11,924 nt of DNA from an uncultured Lachnospiraceae bacterium (GTDB taxonomy: Bacteria; Bacillota; Clostridia; Lachnospirales; Lachnospiraceae). Of this stretch, positions 1-6,586 are shown piece by piece. The position numbers and the translations under genes were made by a program. The notes below the pieces were generated by a model. The model was not told where the DNA came from. It made no database searches and saw only the letters and a list, made by a program, of their open reading frames with translations. Position 1 is the first letter of the stretch, and each line of letters starts with the position of its first letter. The stretch is taken from contig CAKRGM010000051.1 in assembly GCA_934330725.1 (NCBI GenBank), forward strand, positions 1 through 11,924, written 5' to 3'.

Positions 1-497
1 TTGGAATCATTGCGGATGCTGCAAACGCAAAGACACTTTCTGTCAGATAGTATGCTTCCTCATTTCCCTGGAATACCACATCTTTTAAATCATTTACTGC
101 GGTACTGTCAATATCTCCGATGCTTCCATAATAAATATCCTGGGCACCTTCCGCAGAATCTGCAACTCCAAAAATAGTTGTCCCGGTTCCAACGATACCT
201 TCTGCGGCAGCAACGACCGGTGTTGCTGCTCCCCATGATGCGACTATACATACTCCGCCTACTACAAGCAAACCTACTCCGGCAACGGTCTTCCACACTC
301 CCTGCGTCTCACGTTCTTCTGCTGCATCTTTTAGGTTCTGTTCCGCTTCACAGATTGCATCATACACCTCTTTATTGTCTTCGTGCTGCTGATAAAACAA
401 TTCACTGATATTAGCCAGTGCATACACATCCTTGTCCGTGTAAAAGCTGTTGCTTTCATAACTTGCAATTGCTGCTCTGTTCAATCCAATTTTTGCT
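1..497 (-). pseudogene. 5'-truncated orphan LXG pre-toxin fragment (copy A), runs off left edge
   Basis: Near-identical DNA to the pre-toxin part of the complete LXG gene at 3251-5113, matching its residues from about 189 to 352. Homology begins abruptly at 497, directly after an in-frame TGA (498-500), so the LXG secretion domain is absent. A run of three T at 480-482, where both other copies have two, shifts the frame after the IGL residues and puts another stop beside it. Downstream the frame is open to the window edge and encodes ASYESNSF, then the hydrophobic Gly/Ala-rich segment after GVWKTVAG, then the GVADSAEGAQ block that copy B lacks. No start codon with a Shine-Dalgarno is visible. 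It is best read as the silent body of another LXG-CT cassette whose tip and immunity gene lie to the left of the window. Confidence 0.8.
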
Positions 498-542
498 CAC
501 TATTTCTAAATATCAATAACTTTGTCATGCACCACCAGTTAT

Positions 543-941
543 TTAATACGATATTTGTTTTTTTACTGTTTCCAGTTTGACTTCATCTCGGTTCACCCAT
601 TTTTGATATACACCTTTATCAATACATTTCATACCAAGTTTTAACCAAACCCGATAATCTCCAGTCATAGTTACTATTGATACCCTATTTTCTTTTTCTT
701 CCATAACCTCAAATTTATATCCCTGATATACTGCTATAATATCAATCTTGTAAAATTCACTTATTTCACTTCTATCCACAAACTTAATTGCTACTATGCT
801 TTTATTATAACCATCATACCTTTGAAATCCGTTACAACTTATATCCTTTACATCATTTGATCTTAAGAGCATACCTTTTCCTTTTACATAATCTGCGGAA
901 TATACTTTCTTGTTATATACTGCAAAGCGTTCTTCGTTCAT
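543..941 (-). CDS. Candidate immunity protein for the orphan LXG toxin tip
   Basis: A 132-residue protein with no signal peptide or membrane segment, probably cytoplasmic and beta-rich in its second half (FEVMEEKENRVSIVTM region). I do not recognise the family. The ATG at 941 lies 8 bases after the stop of the orphan LXG toxin and has a clear Shine-Dalgarno (GAGG, about 6 bases upstream, overlapping the toxin stop), so the two would be translationally coupled. Position directly downstream of a toxin tip, small size and low GC compared with the conserved LXG body are typical of polymorphic-toxin immunity genes. The function is inferred from position only. Its stop is followed within about 45 bases by the truncated LXG copy A. 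Confidence 0.65.
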   Translation of the reverse strand: MNEERFAVYNKKVYSADYVKGKGMLLRSNDVKDISCNGFQRYDGYNKSIVAIKFVDRSEISEFYKIDIIAVYQGYKFEVMEEKENRVSIVTMTGDYRVWLKLGMKCIDKGVYQKWVNRDEVKLETVKKQISY

Positions 942-949
942 CTTTTACC

Positions 950-2212
950 TCACTCAACTGGTATAAACATTTTATCAACTATACTATAAACTGCCCTTAA
1001 TGTTTCTGTACCATCCTTGCTTATTTCTATTAACTGCGCACCGTCATCAATATCTAAATATCCATTACATTTAAATTCTGGTATAATTTCTCCATTCATT
1101 GCCTTTGTAAATCCATTTCCTGTAAAGGGAGAACTATCTGTTATTGTCCCTCCCATTTCCATTCCGTATGGGATAGTAATGTCGGATGCCTCCGACGTAG
1201 TATAACGAATTACCCCTATTGATTTATCACTCATTGGATTGTACACACTTCCTGGATAATCCAAACGCAATCCATTATAAAAATCGTTATAATTTTTCAG
1301 TTTCGACACATCTACTGCTCTCGTTACATCCCCTCCTACCTGTGTATATTTACCATCTAAATATTTTTGAATATCATCTGCTGGTATAACTTTCTGCATT
1401 ATTGTTTTAGAATCTGGCATTGGAACACTTTCTCGTATGGCTTTTAAAGTAGACTTTTCTGTCTCTGATAATGTTGATGCATCTCTTAAACGGAGGTTAT
1501 TAAATTCGTCAACTGTCAACCCATGCTTTTCTAATATATCTTCCATATCATTCATAAATGCAGTATTTTTCCCAAGCTTCGGTTTCGCCAGTTTCTTCAC
1601 TCCTGCTTCAATTCCATTCAGTCCTTGCGCAGTTGCCATACTCGCTGCCATACCTGCTATCATTCCTGCGGCCTGGTTTCCGGTTAAATCCGTCGTATAC
1701 TTCTGGGCTCCTGCACCTGCTGCTGTCGCGATTCCTTCTTTTGCAACAATTGTCGCCCCACTCCGGGATGTCAGGTTTCCTGCTGAGGCCGCCTGACCGA
1801 TTGGAATCATTGCGGATGCTGCAAATGCAAAAATAGTCGTCCCGGTTCCAACGATACCTTCTGCGGCAGCAACGACCGGTGTTGCTGCTCCCCATGATGC
1901 GACTATACATACTCCGCCTACTACAAGCAAACCTACTCCGGCAACGGTCTTCCACACTCCCTGCGTCTCACGTTCTTCTGCTGCATCTTTTAGGTTCTGT
2001 TCCGCTTCACAGATTGCATCATACACCTCTTTATTGTCTTCGTGCTGCTGATAAAACAATTCACTGATATTAGCCAGCGCATACACATCTTTGTCCGTGT
2101 AAAAGCTGTTGCTTTCATAACTTGCAATTGCTGCTCTGTTCAATCCGATTTTTGCAATGCAGGTATTCAGCCTCGATAGTAACAAATGCACAGAGTTCTC
2201 AAGTGCTGTCAC
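950..2212 (-). CDS. Orphan LXG C-terminal toxin cassette (copy B), no LXG secretion domain
   Basis: Residues 1-214 from the GTG at 2212 are nearly identical to residues 170-430 of the complete LXG toxin, except for a 47-residue in-frame gap after GTGTTIF. After KPKLG the sequence changes completely to a tip of about 205 residues that has no counterpart in the other LXG protein. Landmarks in the tip are a helical start (NDMEDILEKHGL), VIPADDIQKYLDGKYTQVGG, YNGLRLDYPG, TIPYGMEMGG, FTGNGFTKAMNGEIIPEFK and a final GTETLRAVYSIVDKMFIPVE. It resembles toxin ends seen behind LXG and Rhs proteins. A fold such as ADP-ribosyltransferase is possible but I cannot show catalytic residues. The GTG is internal to the ancestral frame and lacks a convincing Shine-Dalgarno, and no N-terminal LXG or secretion region remains, so the cassette is probably silent until recombined onto a full-length LXG gene. 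Confidence 0.8.
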   Translation of the reverse strand: MTALENSVHLLLSRLNTCIAKIGLNRAAIASYESNSFYTDKDVYALANISELFYQQHEDNKEVYDAICEAEQNLKDAAEERETQGVWKTVAGVGLLVVGGVCIVASWGAATPVVAAAEGIVGTGTTIFAFAASAMIPIGQAASAGNLTSRSGATIVAKEGIATAAGAGAQKYTTDLTGNQAAGMIAGMAASMATAQGLNGIEAGVKKLAKPKLGKNTAFMNDMEDILEKHGLTVDEFNNLRLRDASTLSETEKSTLKAIRESVPMPDSKTIMQKVIPADDIQKYLDGKYTQVGGDVTRAVDVSKLKNYNDFYNGLRLDYPGSVYNPMSDKSIGVIRYTTSEASDITIPYGMEMGGTITDSSPFTGNGFTKAMNGEIIPEFKCNGYLDIDDGAQLIEISKDGTETLRAVYSIVDKMFIPVE

Positions 2213-2450
2213 GGTACTGCTCTCATGGTTCTGAACTTCTGTGATAAGATTTAATAATTCCTGATCCAGCTGCTCATGTAGTTCTAATACACCGTTCGAA
2301 CTTGGTGTACCAACATCCGATATATCCGAAATGCCAGAAACTGCTCCCTGTATTTTTCCGGTATAAGACTCCGTATCCGAATAATTGGTGCTTAGTTTTG
2401 TCCGGAATGCACGGATTGCCTCTTCGCTAAGTTTAAAATTTGTAGAATTG
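1571..2450 (-). repeat. LXG pre-toxin repeat, copy B
   Basis: Direct repeat of 3824-4844. Both copies end at CCCAAGCTTCGG (plus strand), coding the KPKLG junction, after which the sequences are unrelated. The 141-base difference corresponds to 4081-4221 of copy C and lies between CAAA microhomologies. Confidence 0.85.
2213..2450 (-). other. Untranslated 5' remnant of orphan LXG copy B
   Basis: The open frame of copy B continues upstream of the GTG at 2212 and matches residues 91-169 of the complete LXG protein (FKLSEEAIRAF, GISDISDV, LELHEQLD). Homology stops sharply at 2450, inside the codon series for NSTNF, and an in-frame TGA follows within a few codons. No ATG, GTG or TTG with a ribosome binding site is present in this stretch, so it is probably not translated. 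It marks the left breakpoint of the duplicated LXG cassette. Confidence 0.75.
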
Positions 2451-2464
2451 ATTTCTCATAAATT

Positions 2465-2755
2465 TTAATTTACATTTTTATCTTCTACAAAAGAACAAAA
2501 ATGATTATGCAAGTAAACAATAAATTTTTCTTCTGTAAAATTGTACTGTCTTGTTTTCAGTGTAATTGGTAATATCTTTGTACAAGTATATATTATTCCT
2601 CTTCTACTATCTATATGGTCCAAAAAATGTACAAAAATTTCACATTCTGACTACTCAAATGCATTTTAACTTGTACTAAATCTTGACATAGGACCACTAT
2701 TTTGTTAGCTGAAATATTGAATTTTCAAGATGCAAATTCCATCTTAGATATGGGA
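2465..2755 (-). pseudogene. Decayed 3' part of an immunity-type gene with two apparent frameshifts
   Basis: No intact gene covers this interval, but three adjacent reading frames join into one protein-like sequence ending at a TAA at 2465-2467. From 5' to 3' they read DFPYLRWNLHLENSIFQLTK, then IVVLCQDLVQVKMHLSSQNV, then FVHFLDHIDSRRGIIYTCTK and on through LKTRQYNFTEEKFIVYLHNH to FVEDKNVN. The first switch falls at an AAAA run near 2700 and the second at a TTTTT run near 2636, and each is explained by loss of one base. There is no start codon for the joined frame. Size and composition (AT-rich, charged, ending just 15 bases before the orphan LXG body) suggest an immunity gene left behind by an earlier cassette. 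The family is not recognised. Confidence 0.5.
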
Positions 2756-2767
2756 AGTCTTAGTAAT

Positions 2768-3238
2768 TTAAAATATTATGCCATATTCCTCTTTACTTAC
2801 CATTCGAAATCTTTGTATTTCTACCATTGCCCTCGTATTTATATAGCCACTTGGATATGTAATACCCTTTTCAATATAGTTTTTTCTCTCATTAATTCTT
2901 AATGACAAATTTTTTATAATTACATCTTTTTTTAAAACAAATGGAGATAGCCCATTTTTCTCTTTGAACATCTGGCTCATTAGGTATAGGCATACCATAT
3001 AAATATCAAAATCTGACATATCCAACATTTTTAATAAGCTTTCTTCAAATTTTTGTTCTATATTGTCATTGTACCTGTACAACTTATAAATTCCCTTCGA
3101 TAAAACTTTACCCACATCTGTTAATTCTGCCTCTGGAGCATACTGTGATGTTTCAACCATATAATCCCCTTCACCACATAAAAATTTTATCATATCATTA
3201 TTTTTAATTGCATTTAAAAGCATATCATCTATATTCAT
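2768..3238 (-). CDS. Candidate immunity protein for the complete LXG toxin
   Basis: A 156-residue, mostly alpha-helical cytoplasmic protein without signal peptide or membrane segments. Notable stretches are LSKGIYKLYRYNDN, FEESLLKMLDM, DIYMVCLYLMSQMF and YINTRAMVEIQRF. It looks like a widespread type of small helical polymorphic-toxin immunity protein, but I cannot give an Imm family number. The ATG at 3238 is 12 bases downstream of the LXG toxin stop and has GAGG about 7 bases before it, so it is co-translated with the toxin. Its role would be to bind and neutralise the LXG C-terminal domain in producer and sister cells; that is inferred from position. The stop is followed by the decayed gene at 2465-2755. 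Confidence 0.7.
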   Translation of the reverse strand: MNIDDMLLNAIKNNDMIKFLCGEGDYMVETSQYAPEAELTDVGKVLSKGIYKLYRYNDNIEQKFEESLLKMLDMSDFDIYMVCLYLMSQMFKEKNGLSPFVLKKDVIIKNLSLRINERKNYIEKGITYPSGYINTRAMVEIQRFRMVSKEEYGIIF

Positions 3239-3250
3239 CTTTGCACCTCT

Positions 3251-5113
3251 TTACTTAATTTCTGTAATCGTCACATTATCTGGAGTATTTGGGATTAAAT
3301 CTGTAATTGCCTCTGGTACTCCGCCATCGGTTTTTCCACCTGGAATCCAATGGCTATTTGCTCCCGCCTCATTTCCTGATGGTACTCTTAAATTTAATTC
3401 ATCTAAATTTTCAATATCAATTCTTATCAAGCCTCCACCATCAGAAAAATGTCCCTCATCAAACCCCAGTGCCTTTTCATAATATTTTATATCACCCGCT
3501 GCCTCACTTGCAATCTTATCACAATAATTTTTTGGTAATACAAACTGTGTATTGTCCGTAGGAATTCCAATAACAGCATTTCCCTTAACATAATTTATAT
3601 ATTGTTCTTTCGTCATAATGATAGATGCTCCCTCATTAAATTGAGCCAAATGTGCATCTATATATTCTTTACTTAAATATGTTGTTGGGTCTGGTCTACT
3701 ACCTTTAGGCATATTTACAATCTCTTTTATTTGTGATTGCGTTAATCCAGAATTTAAATTATTGTTTACAGCCGAACTTACATCCGCATCATTTAACACT
3801 GCGCCACCGTCAGCTCCCACATCCCCAAGCTTCGGTTTCGCCAGTTTCTTCACTCCTGCTTCAATTCCATTCAGCCCTTGCGCAGTTGCCATACTTGCTG
3901 CCATACCTGCTATCATTCCTGCAGCCTGGTTTCCGGTTAAATCCGTCGTATACTTCTGGGCTCCTGCACCTGCAGCTGTCGCGATTCCTTCTTTTGCAAC
4001 AATTGTCGCCCCACTCCGGAATGTCAGTTTTCCTGCTGAGGCCGCCTGACCGATTGGAACCATTGCGGATGCTGCAAATGCAAAGACACTTTCTGTCAGA
4101 TAATATGCTTCCTCATTTCCTTGGAATACCACATCTTTTAAGTCATTTACTGCGGTACTGTCAATATCACCGATGCTTCCATAGTAAATATCCTGGGCAC
4201 CTTCTGCGGAATCTGCCACTCCAAAAATAGTCGTCCCGGTTCCAACGATACCTTCTGCGACAGCAACGACCGGTGTTGCTGCTCCCCATGATGCGACTAT
4301 ACATACTCCGCCTACTACAAGCAAACCTACTCCGGCAACGGTCTTCCACACTCCCTGCGTCTCACGTTCTTCTGCTGCATCTTTTAGGTTCTGTTCCGCT
4401 TCACAGATTGCATCATACACCTCTTTATTGTCTTCGTGCTGCTGATAAAACAATTCACTGATATTAGCCAGTGCATACACATCCTTGTCCGTGTAAAAGC
4501 TGTTGCTTTCATAACTTGCAATTGCAGCTCTGTTCAATCCAATTTTTGCAATGCAGGTATTCAGACTCGATAGTAACAATTCCACGGAATTCTCCAGTGC
4601 TGTCACGGTACTGCTCTCATGGTTCTGAACTTCTGTGATAAGATTTAATAATTCCCGATCCAGCTGCTCATGGAGTTCTAATACTCCATTTGACCCTGGC
4701 GTGCTGACATCCGATATATCCGAAATGCCAGAAACTGCTTCCTGTATTTTCCCGGTATAAGACTCCGTATCTGAATAATTGGTGCTTAGTTTTGTCCGGA
4801 ATGCACGGATTGCCTCTTCGCTAAGTTTAAAATTTGTAGAATTGTCAATATCATAATACCCGGCTTTGTATAATGTCATGTTATCAAGCAGGTTCTGCGC
4901 TGTGACTCTTATACTTGAAAGCATTGTGATATGTACATCGGTCAGATAACTTTTTACTGCATCTCCTGTTTCTCCGGTAAACACTGCATTTCTTACAAAA
5001 AAATTAATGCAGTTCTCACAAGTATCAATTTTCTTCATCAGATTCTCTAAATTTGTCTTGTACTCCCAGAACAAATCATAGATATCTGTATAATTAATTT
5101 GAAACCCTTCCAT
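3251..5113 (-). CDS. Complete LXG-domain polymorphic toxin, T7SS substrate
   Basis: A 620-residue protein. Residues 1 to about 210 are helical and fit the LXG secretion domain (start FQINYTDIYDLF; the LxG position reads FTGETGDAVKSYL around residues 45-57). Residues about 255-300 form a hydrophobic Gly/Ala/Val-rich segment, continued by 344-420, the pre-toxin region common to these proteins. From residue 431, after KPKLG, lies a toxin tip of about 190 residues containing GSRPDPTTYLSKEYIDAHL, FVLPKNYCDKIASEA and LRVPSGNEAGANSHWIPGG, a recurring polymorphic-toxin end whose activity I do not know. The ATG at 5113 has AGGAG six bases upstream. It lies immediately after the DUF5082 and DUF5344 partner genes and immediately before an immunity gene. 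LXG proteins are exported by the Esx/T7 system in Firmicutes and act against competing bacteria. No T7SS machinery gene is in the window. Confidence 0.88.
   Translation of the reverse strand: MEGFQINYTDIYDLFWEYKTNLENLMKKIDTCENCINFFVRNAVFTGETGDAVKSYLTDVHITMLSSIRVTAQNLLDNMTLYKAGYYDIDNSTNFKLSEEAIRAFRTKLSTNYSDTESYTGKIQEAVSGISDISDVSTPGSNGVLELHEQLDRELLNLITEVQNHESSTVTALENSVELLLSSLNTCIAKIGLNRAAIASYESNSFYTDKDVYALANISELFYQQHEDNKEVYDAICEAEQNLKDAAEERETQGVWKTVAGVGLLVVGGVCIVASWGAATPVVAVAEGIVGTGTTIFGVADSAEGAQDIYYGSIGDIDSTAVNDLKDVVFQGNEEAYYLTESVFAFAASAMVPIGQAASAGKLTFRSGATIVAKEGIATAAGAGAQKYTTDLTGNQAAGMIAGMAASMATAQGLNGIEAGVKKLAKPKLGDVGADGGAVLNDADVSSAVNNNLNSGLTQSQIKEIVNMPKGSRPDPTTYLSKEYIDAHLAQFNEGASIIMTKEQYINYVKGNAVIGIPTDNTQFVLPKNYCDKIASEAAGDIKYYEKALGFDEGHFSDGGGLIRIDIENLDELNLRVPSGNEAGANSHWIPGGKTDGGVPEAITDLIPNTPDNVTITEIK
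3824..4844 (-). repeat. LXG pre-toxin repeat, copy C (within the complete gene)
   Basis: Encodes residues 91-430 of the complete LXG toxin. It matches 1571-2450 (copy B) almost base for base apart from a 141-base gap, and its part 4054-4549 matches 1-497 (copy A). Confidence 0.85.
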
Positions 5114-5131
5114 TTTCCTCTCCTGTCATTC

Positions 5132-5431
5132 TTATGGTGTCAAACATGTGTCAAATACTCCGGTACCTTCCTTAAAAAGATTGCTTTGATTCTTATCTTT
5201 TTGCACTTGTGAATTAACTAATGAATCAATTGCCATTAAGTCCATCTGCAAAGCAGTGCTATATTGGCTTACCGCGCTCTCCAGTGCTTCATAATCTTCC
5301 TGAAGCTTTTTCATCGCATCCGACTGTCCCTTGATTTCCGTTGTGGAAGCCCGTAGACTTACAGACCACGAAGCTGTTCTTATTGCACTGGTATTCGAGC
5401 ATACGCTTACGTCATCTAAAATCGTTCCCAC
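5132..5431 (-). CDS. DUF5344-like helical LXG partner (YwqI type)
   Basis: A 99-residue helical protein, starting VGTILDDVSV with GTG as the first codon. The middle (residues about 30-75, EIKGQSDAMKKLQEDYEALE followed by SAVSQYSTALQMDLMAIDSL) is a continuous amphipathic helix. Size, helix pattern and position between a YwqH-like gene and the LXG gene fit DUF5344, the YwqI-type small proteins that pair with LXG domains as targeting partners for T7 secretion. I chose the GTG at 5431 over an upstream TTG at 5461 because GGAAGGAG lies eight bases before it. The gene ends 18 bases before the LXG start. The family call rests on context plus general pattern, not on a diagnostic motif. Confidence 0.75.
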   Translation of the reverse strand: MGTILDDVSVCSNTSAIRTASWSVSLRASTTEIKGQSDAMKKLQEDYEALESAVSQYSTALQMDLMAIDSLVNSQVQKDKNQSNLFKEGTGVFDTCLTP

Positions 5432-5439
5432 TTGTCTGT

Positions 5440-5447
5440 CTCCTTCC
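5440..5447 (-). promoter_or_regulatory. Shine-Dalgarno that sets the GTG start of the DUF5344-like gene
   Basis: On the minus strand this reads GGAAGGAG, followed by eight bases and then GTG. No comparable site precedes the in-frame TTG at 5461. Confidence 0.7.
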
Positions 5448-5466
5448 TTTTTCCTATTCAAATCAA

Positions 5467-5910
5467 CTAATTAAAGAAATTATGGATTCTTGTACATAAA
5501 TCATCCCATGCATTGACCAAGCCAGATAAGATACCATATTTTTCGTTCTTTCTCTCGTTTAATGCGTTTATTTCCCAGTTGATTGCATCCTCTACATCAT
5601 CGATATTCGAAACATATCCGTCATAACTTGTGTAAAGATCCCCACTCTCACATAAATCATAGAAATACTGTGCCCTGCTGCCAGTCCATAAACTTTGATA
5701 AAGATCTGAACTTATCATGTTCTTCTGATTTTTTTTGATATCATCAATGGCTTCTTTTGCATCATCTAACGTATTATATGCATCACGCAATCTATCAATT
5801 TTCGCATCAATCTCATTGATTTCCGATTGACATACTTCCTGTTGCTGTTCATTGCCTGCTTTTTGGTTCTTTAAATTTCGATATTCGTTTCTGTCATACT
5901 TTTTAGCCAT
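5467..5910 (-). CDS. DUF5082 (YwqH-like) helical LXG partner with WxG motif
   Basis: A 147-residue cytoplasmic, almost entirely helical protein. Residues about 15-62 form a long charged coiled coil (EVCQSEINEIDAKIDRLRDA). A W-x-G turn (LWTGSRAQYF, residues 74-83) follows, and then a second helical half with DDVEDAINWEINALNERK. This helix-WxG-helix layout is that of Esx/WXG100-like proteins and of YwqH/DUF5082. The gene order DUF5082, DUF5344, LXG matches ywqH-ywqI-ywqJ of Bacillus subtilis. Such proteins bind the LXG domain and help present it to the T7 secretion apparatus. The ATG is one base after the stop of the DUF4176 gene, with GGGGAA about six bases upstream. Confidence 0.82.
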   Translation of the reverse strand: MAKKYDRNEYRNLKNQKAGNEQQQEVCQSEINEIDAKIDRLRDAYNTLDDAKEAIDDIKKNQKNMISSDLYQSLWTGSRAQYFYDLCESGDLYTSYDGYVSNIDDVEDAINWEINALNERKNEKYGILSGLVNAWDDLCTRIHNFFN

Positions 5911-5911
5911 C

Positions 5912-6238
5912 TTAGTTCCCCATATTCTGCTTCAACTGTCTGACGTCTGCACGTTCTATATCCAACGTCTGCATTGCCTTTTGGATATTGGCACACATCA
6001 TCTTCTCATCATCATCTGAAAATCCCTCAAAAACCACCTTACTAATATCGGAATGCTGGAAGTACATTAGTCTATCCCCCATCATTCCCTCTGGATATGT
6101 GCATGCTGCATAGTCAAAAAATTGCTCTTTTCCATTTATCTTTACTTTCAGAGCTCTTGCAACAATTACATACTTTTTAATACCTCCACTTACAACTACA
6201 ATACTTCCCAATGGTAAAAAATTAACTTTCTCTGTCAT
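5912..6238 (-). CDS. DUF4176 protein, LXG/T7SS-associated adaptor or chaperone
   Basis: A 108-residue soluble protein. The DUF4176 pattern is clear: LPLGSIVVVSGGIKKYVIVAR at residues 8-28, then FFDYAACTYPEGMMGDR at 40-56, and FQHSDISKVVFEGFSDDDE at 60-78. A helical tail follows (residues 80-105). DUF4176 genes are found beside LXG toxins and T7SS loci in Firmicutes and are thought to help their export, although the exact role for this copy is inferred. The ATG at 6238 overlaps the upstream gene by 17 bases and uses a GAGG-rich leader inside that gene. Its own stop abuts the DUF5082 start, so the set is one tightly coupled operon. Confidence 0.85.
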   Translation of the reverse strand: MTEKVNFLPLGSIVVVSGGIKKYVIVARALKVKINGKEQFFDYAACTYPEGMMGDRLMYFQHSDISKVVFEGFSDDDEKMMCANIQKAMQTLDIERADVRQLKQNMGN

Positions 6239-6473
6239 CCCTCTTCACCTCATATTTTTTATTAATTTTTATTGTAAAATAAACAACTAATATTGCGAAA
6301 AAAATCACTGGTATAAATAGAATTGAAAAAACAATTCTACTCAGCTTTCTTGTTCTTTCGTCACTTTCGTAAAGTTCAGCCCATGCCCTCATTCCTTCGT
6401 CTGAACCATTCTTATATTGCATAATAAAATTAGCACGGTCTTTCTCACTGTCATAAAATAAATAAGCTCTCAT
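6222..6473 (-). CDS. Small single-pass membrane protein heading the LXG operon
   Basis: An 83-residue protein with a soluble charged N-terminal half (MRAYLFYDSEKDRANFIMQY, then GMRAWAELYESDERTRK), one strong transmembrane helix at residues 47-69 (RIVFSILFIPVIFFAILVVY), and a basic tail (KINKKYEVKRDDRES). By the positive-inside rule the tail is probably cytoplasmic. The family is not recognised. I preferred the ATG at 6473 to the GTG at 6509 because GGGGAAAGG lies just before it. It overlaps the DUF4176 gene and travels with the LXG operon, so an accessory part in T7 toxin export is a reasonable guess. It could instead be the last gene of the preceding Rhs immunity cluster. Confidence 0.6.
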   Translation of the reverse strand: MRAYLFYDSEKDRANFIMQYKNGSDEGMRAWAELYESDERTRKLSRIVFSILFIPVIFFAILVVYFTIKINKKYEVKRDDRES

Positions 6474-6493
6474 TATACCTTTCCCCATCATTT

Positions 6494-6586
6494 TTAGGCT
6501 AGGAACCACCGCATCAAACTCTCTTTTCTTGGTACTGCTGCCTGCTCTCTTAATAGTTTTGGAATCAGGCTTTCATTTATTCTTTT
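6494..6586 (-). other. Possible 3' remnant of a lost gene
   Basis: A short frame ending in TAA (6494-6496) reads ESLIPKLLREQAAVP followed by RKESLMRWFLA, protein-like but with no usable start codon. It fills the gap between the Rhs-side membrane gene and the LXG operon. It may be the tail of a gene lost when the two toxin loci were joined. Chance open reading is also possible over 30 codons. Confidence 0.2.

Noticed and set aside
108..296. Minus-strand Arg-rich frame (MEDRCRSRFACS), repeated at 1608-1955 and 4167-4349
   Set aside because: An out-of-phase frame of the LXG coding sequence; the in-phase product matches LXG proteins.
178..408. Plus-strand open frame rich in Leu and Arg, repeated at 1879-2067 and 4273-4461
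   Set aside because: It recurs only because the LXG pre-toxin DNA is repeated three times; it is the antisense shadow of that coding region.
2684..2720. TTGACA on the plus strand as a possible promoter
   Set aside because: No acceptable -10 box at normal spacing and no gene on that strand.
2702..2902. Plus-strand frame of 66 codons
   Set aside because: No start signal; it overlaps the 3' end of the immunity gene and the decayed gene on the minus strand.
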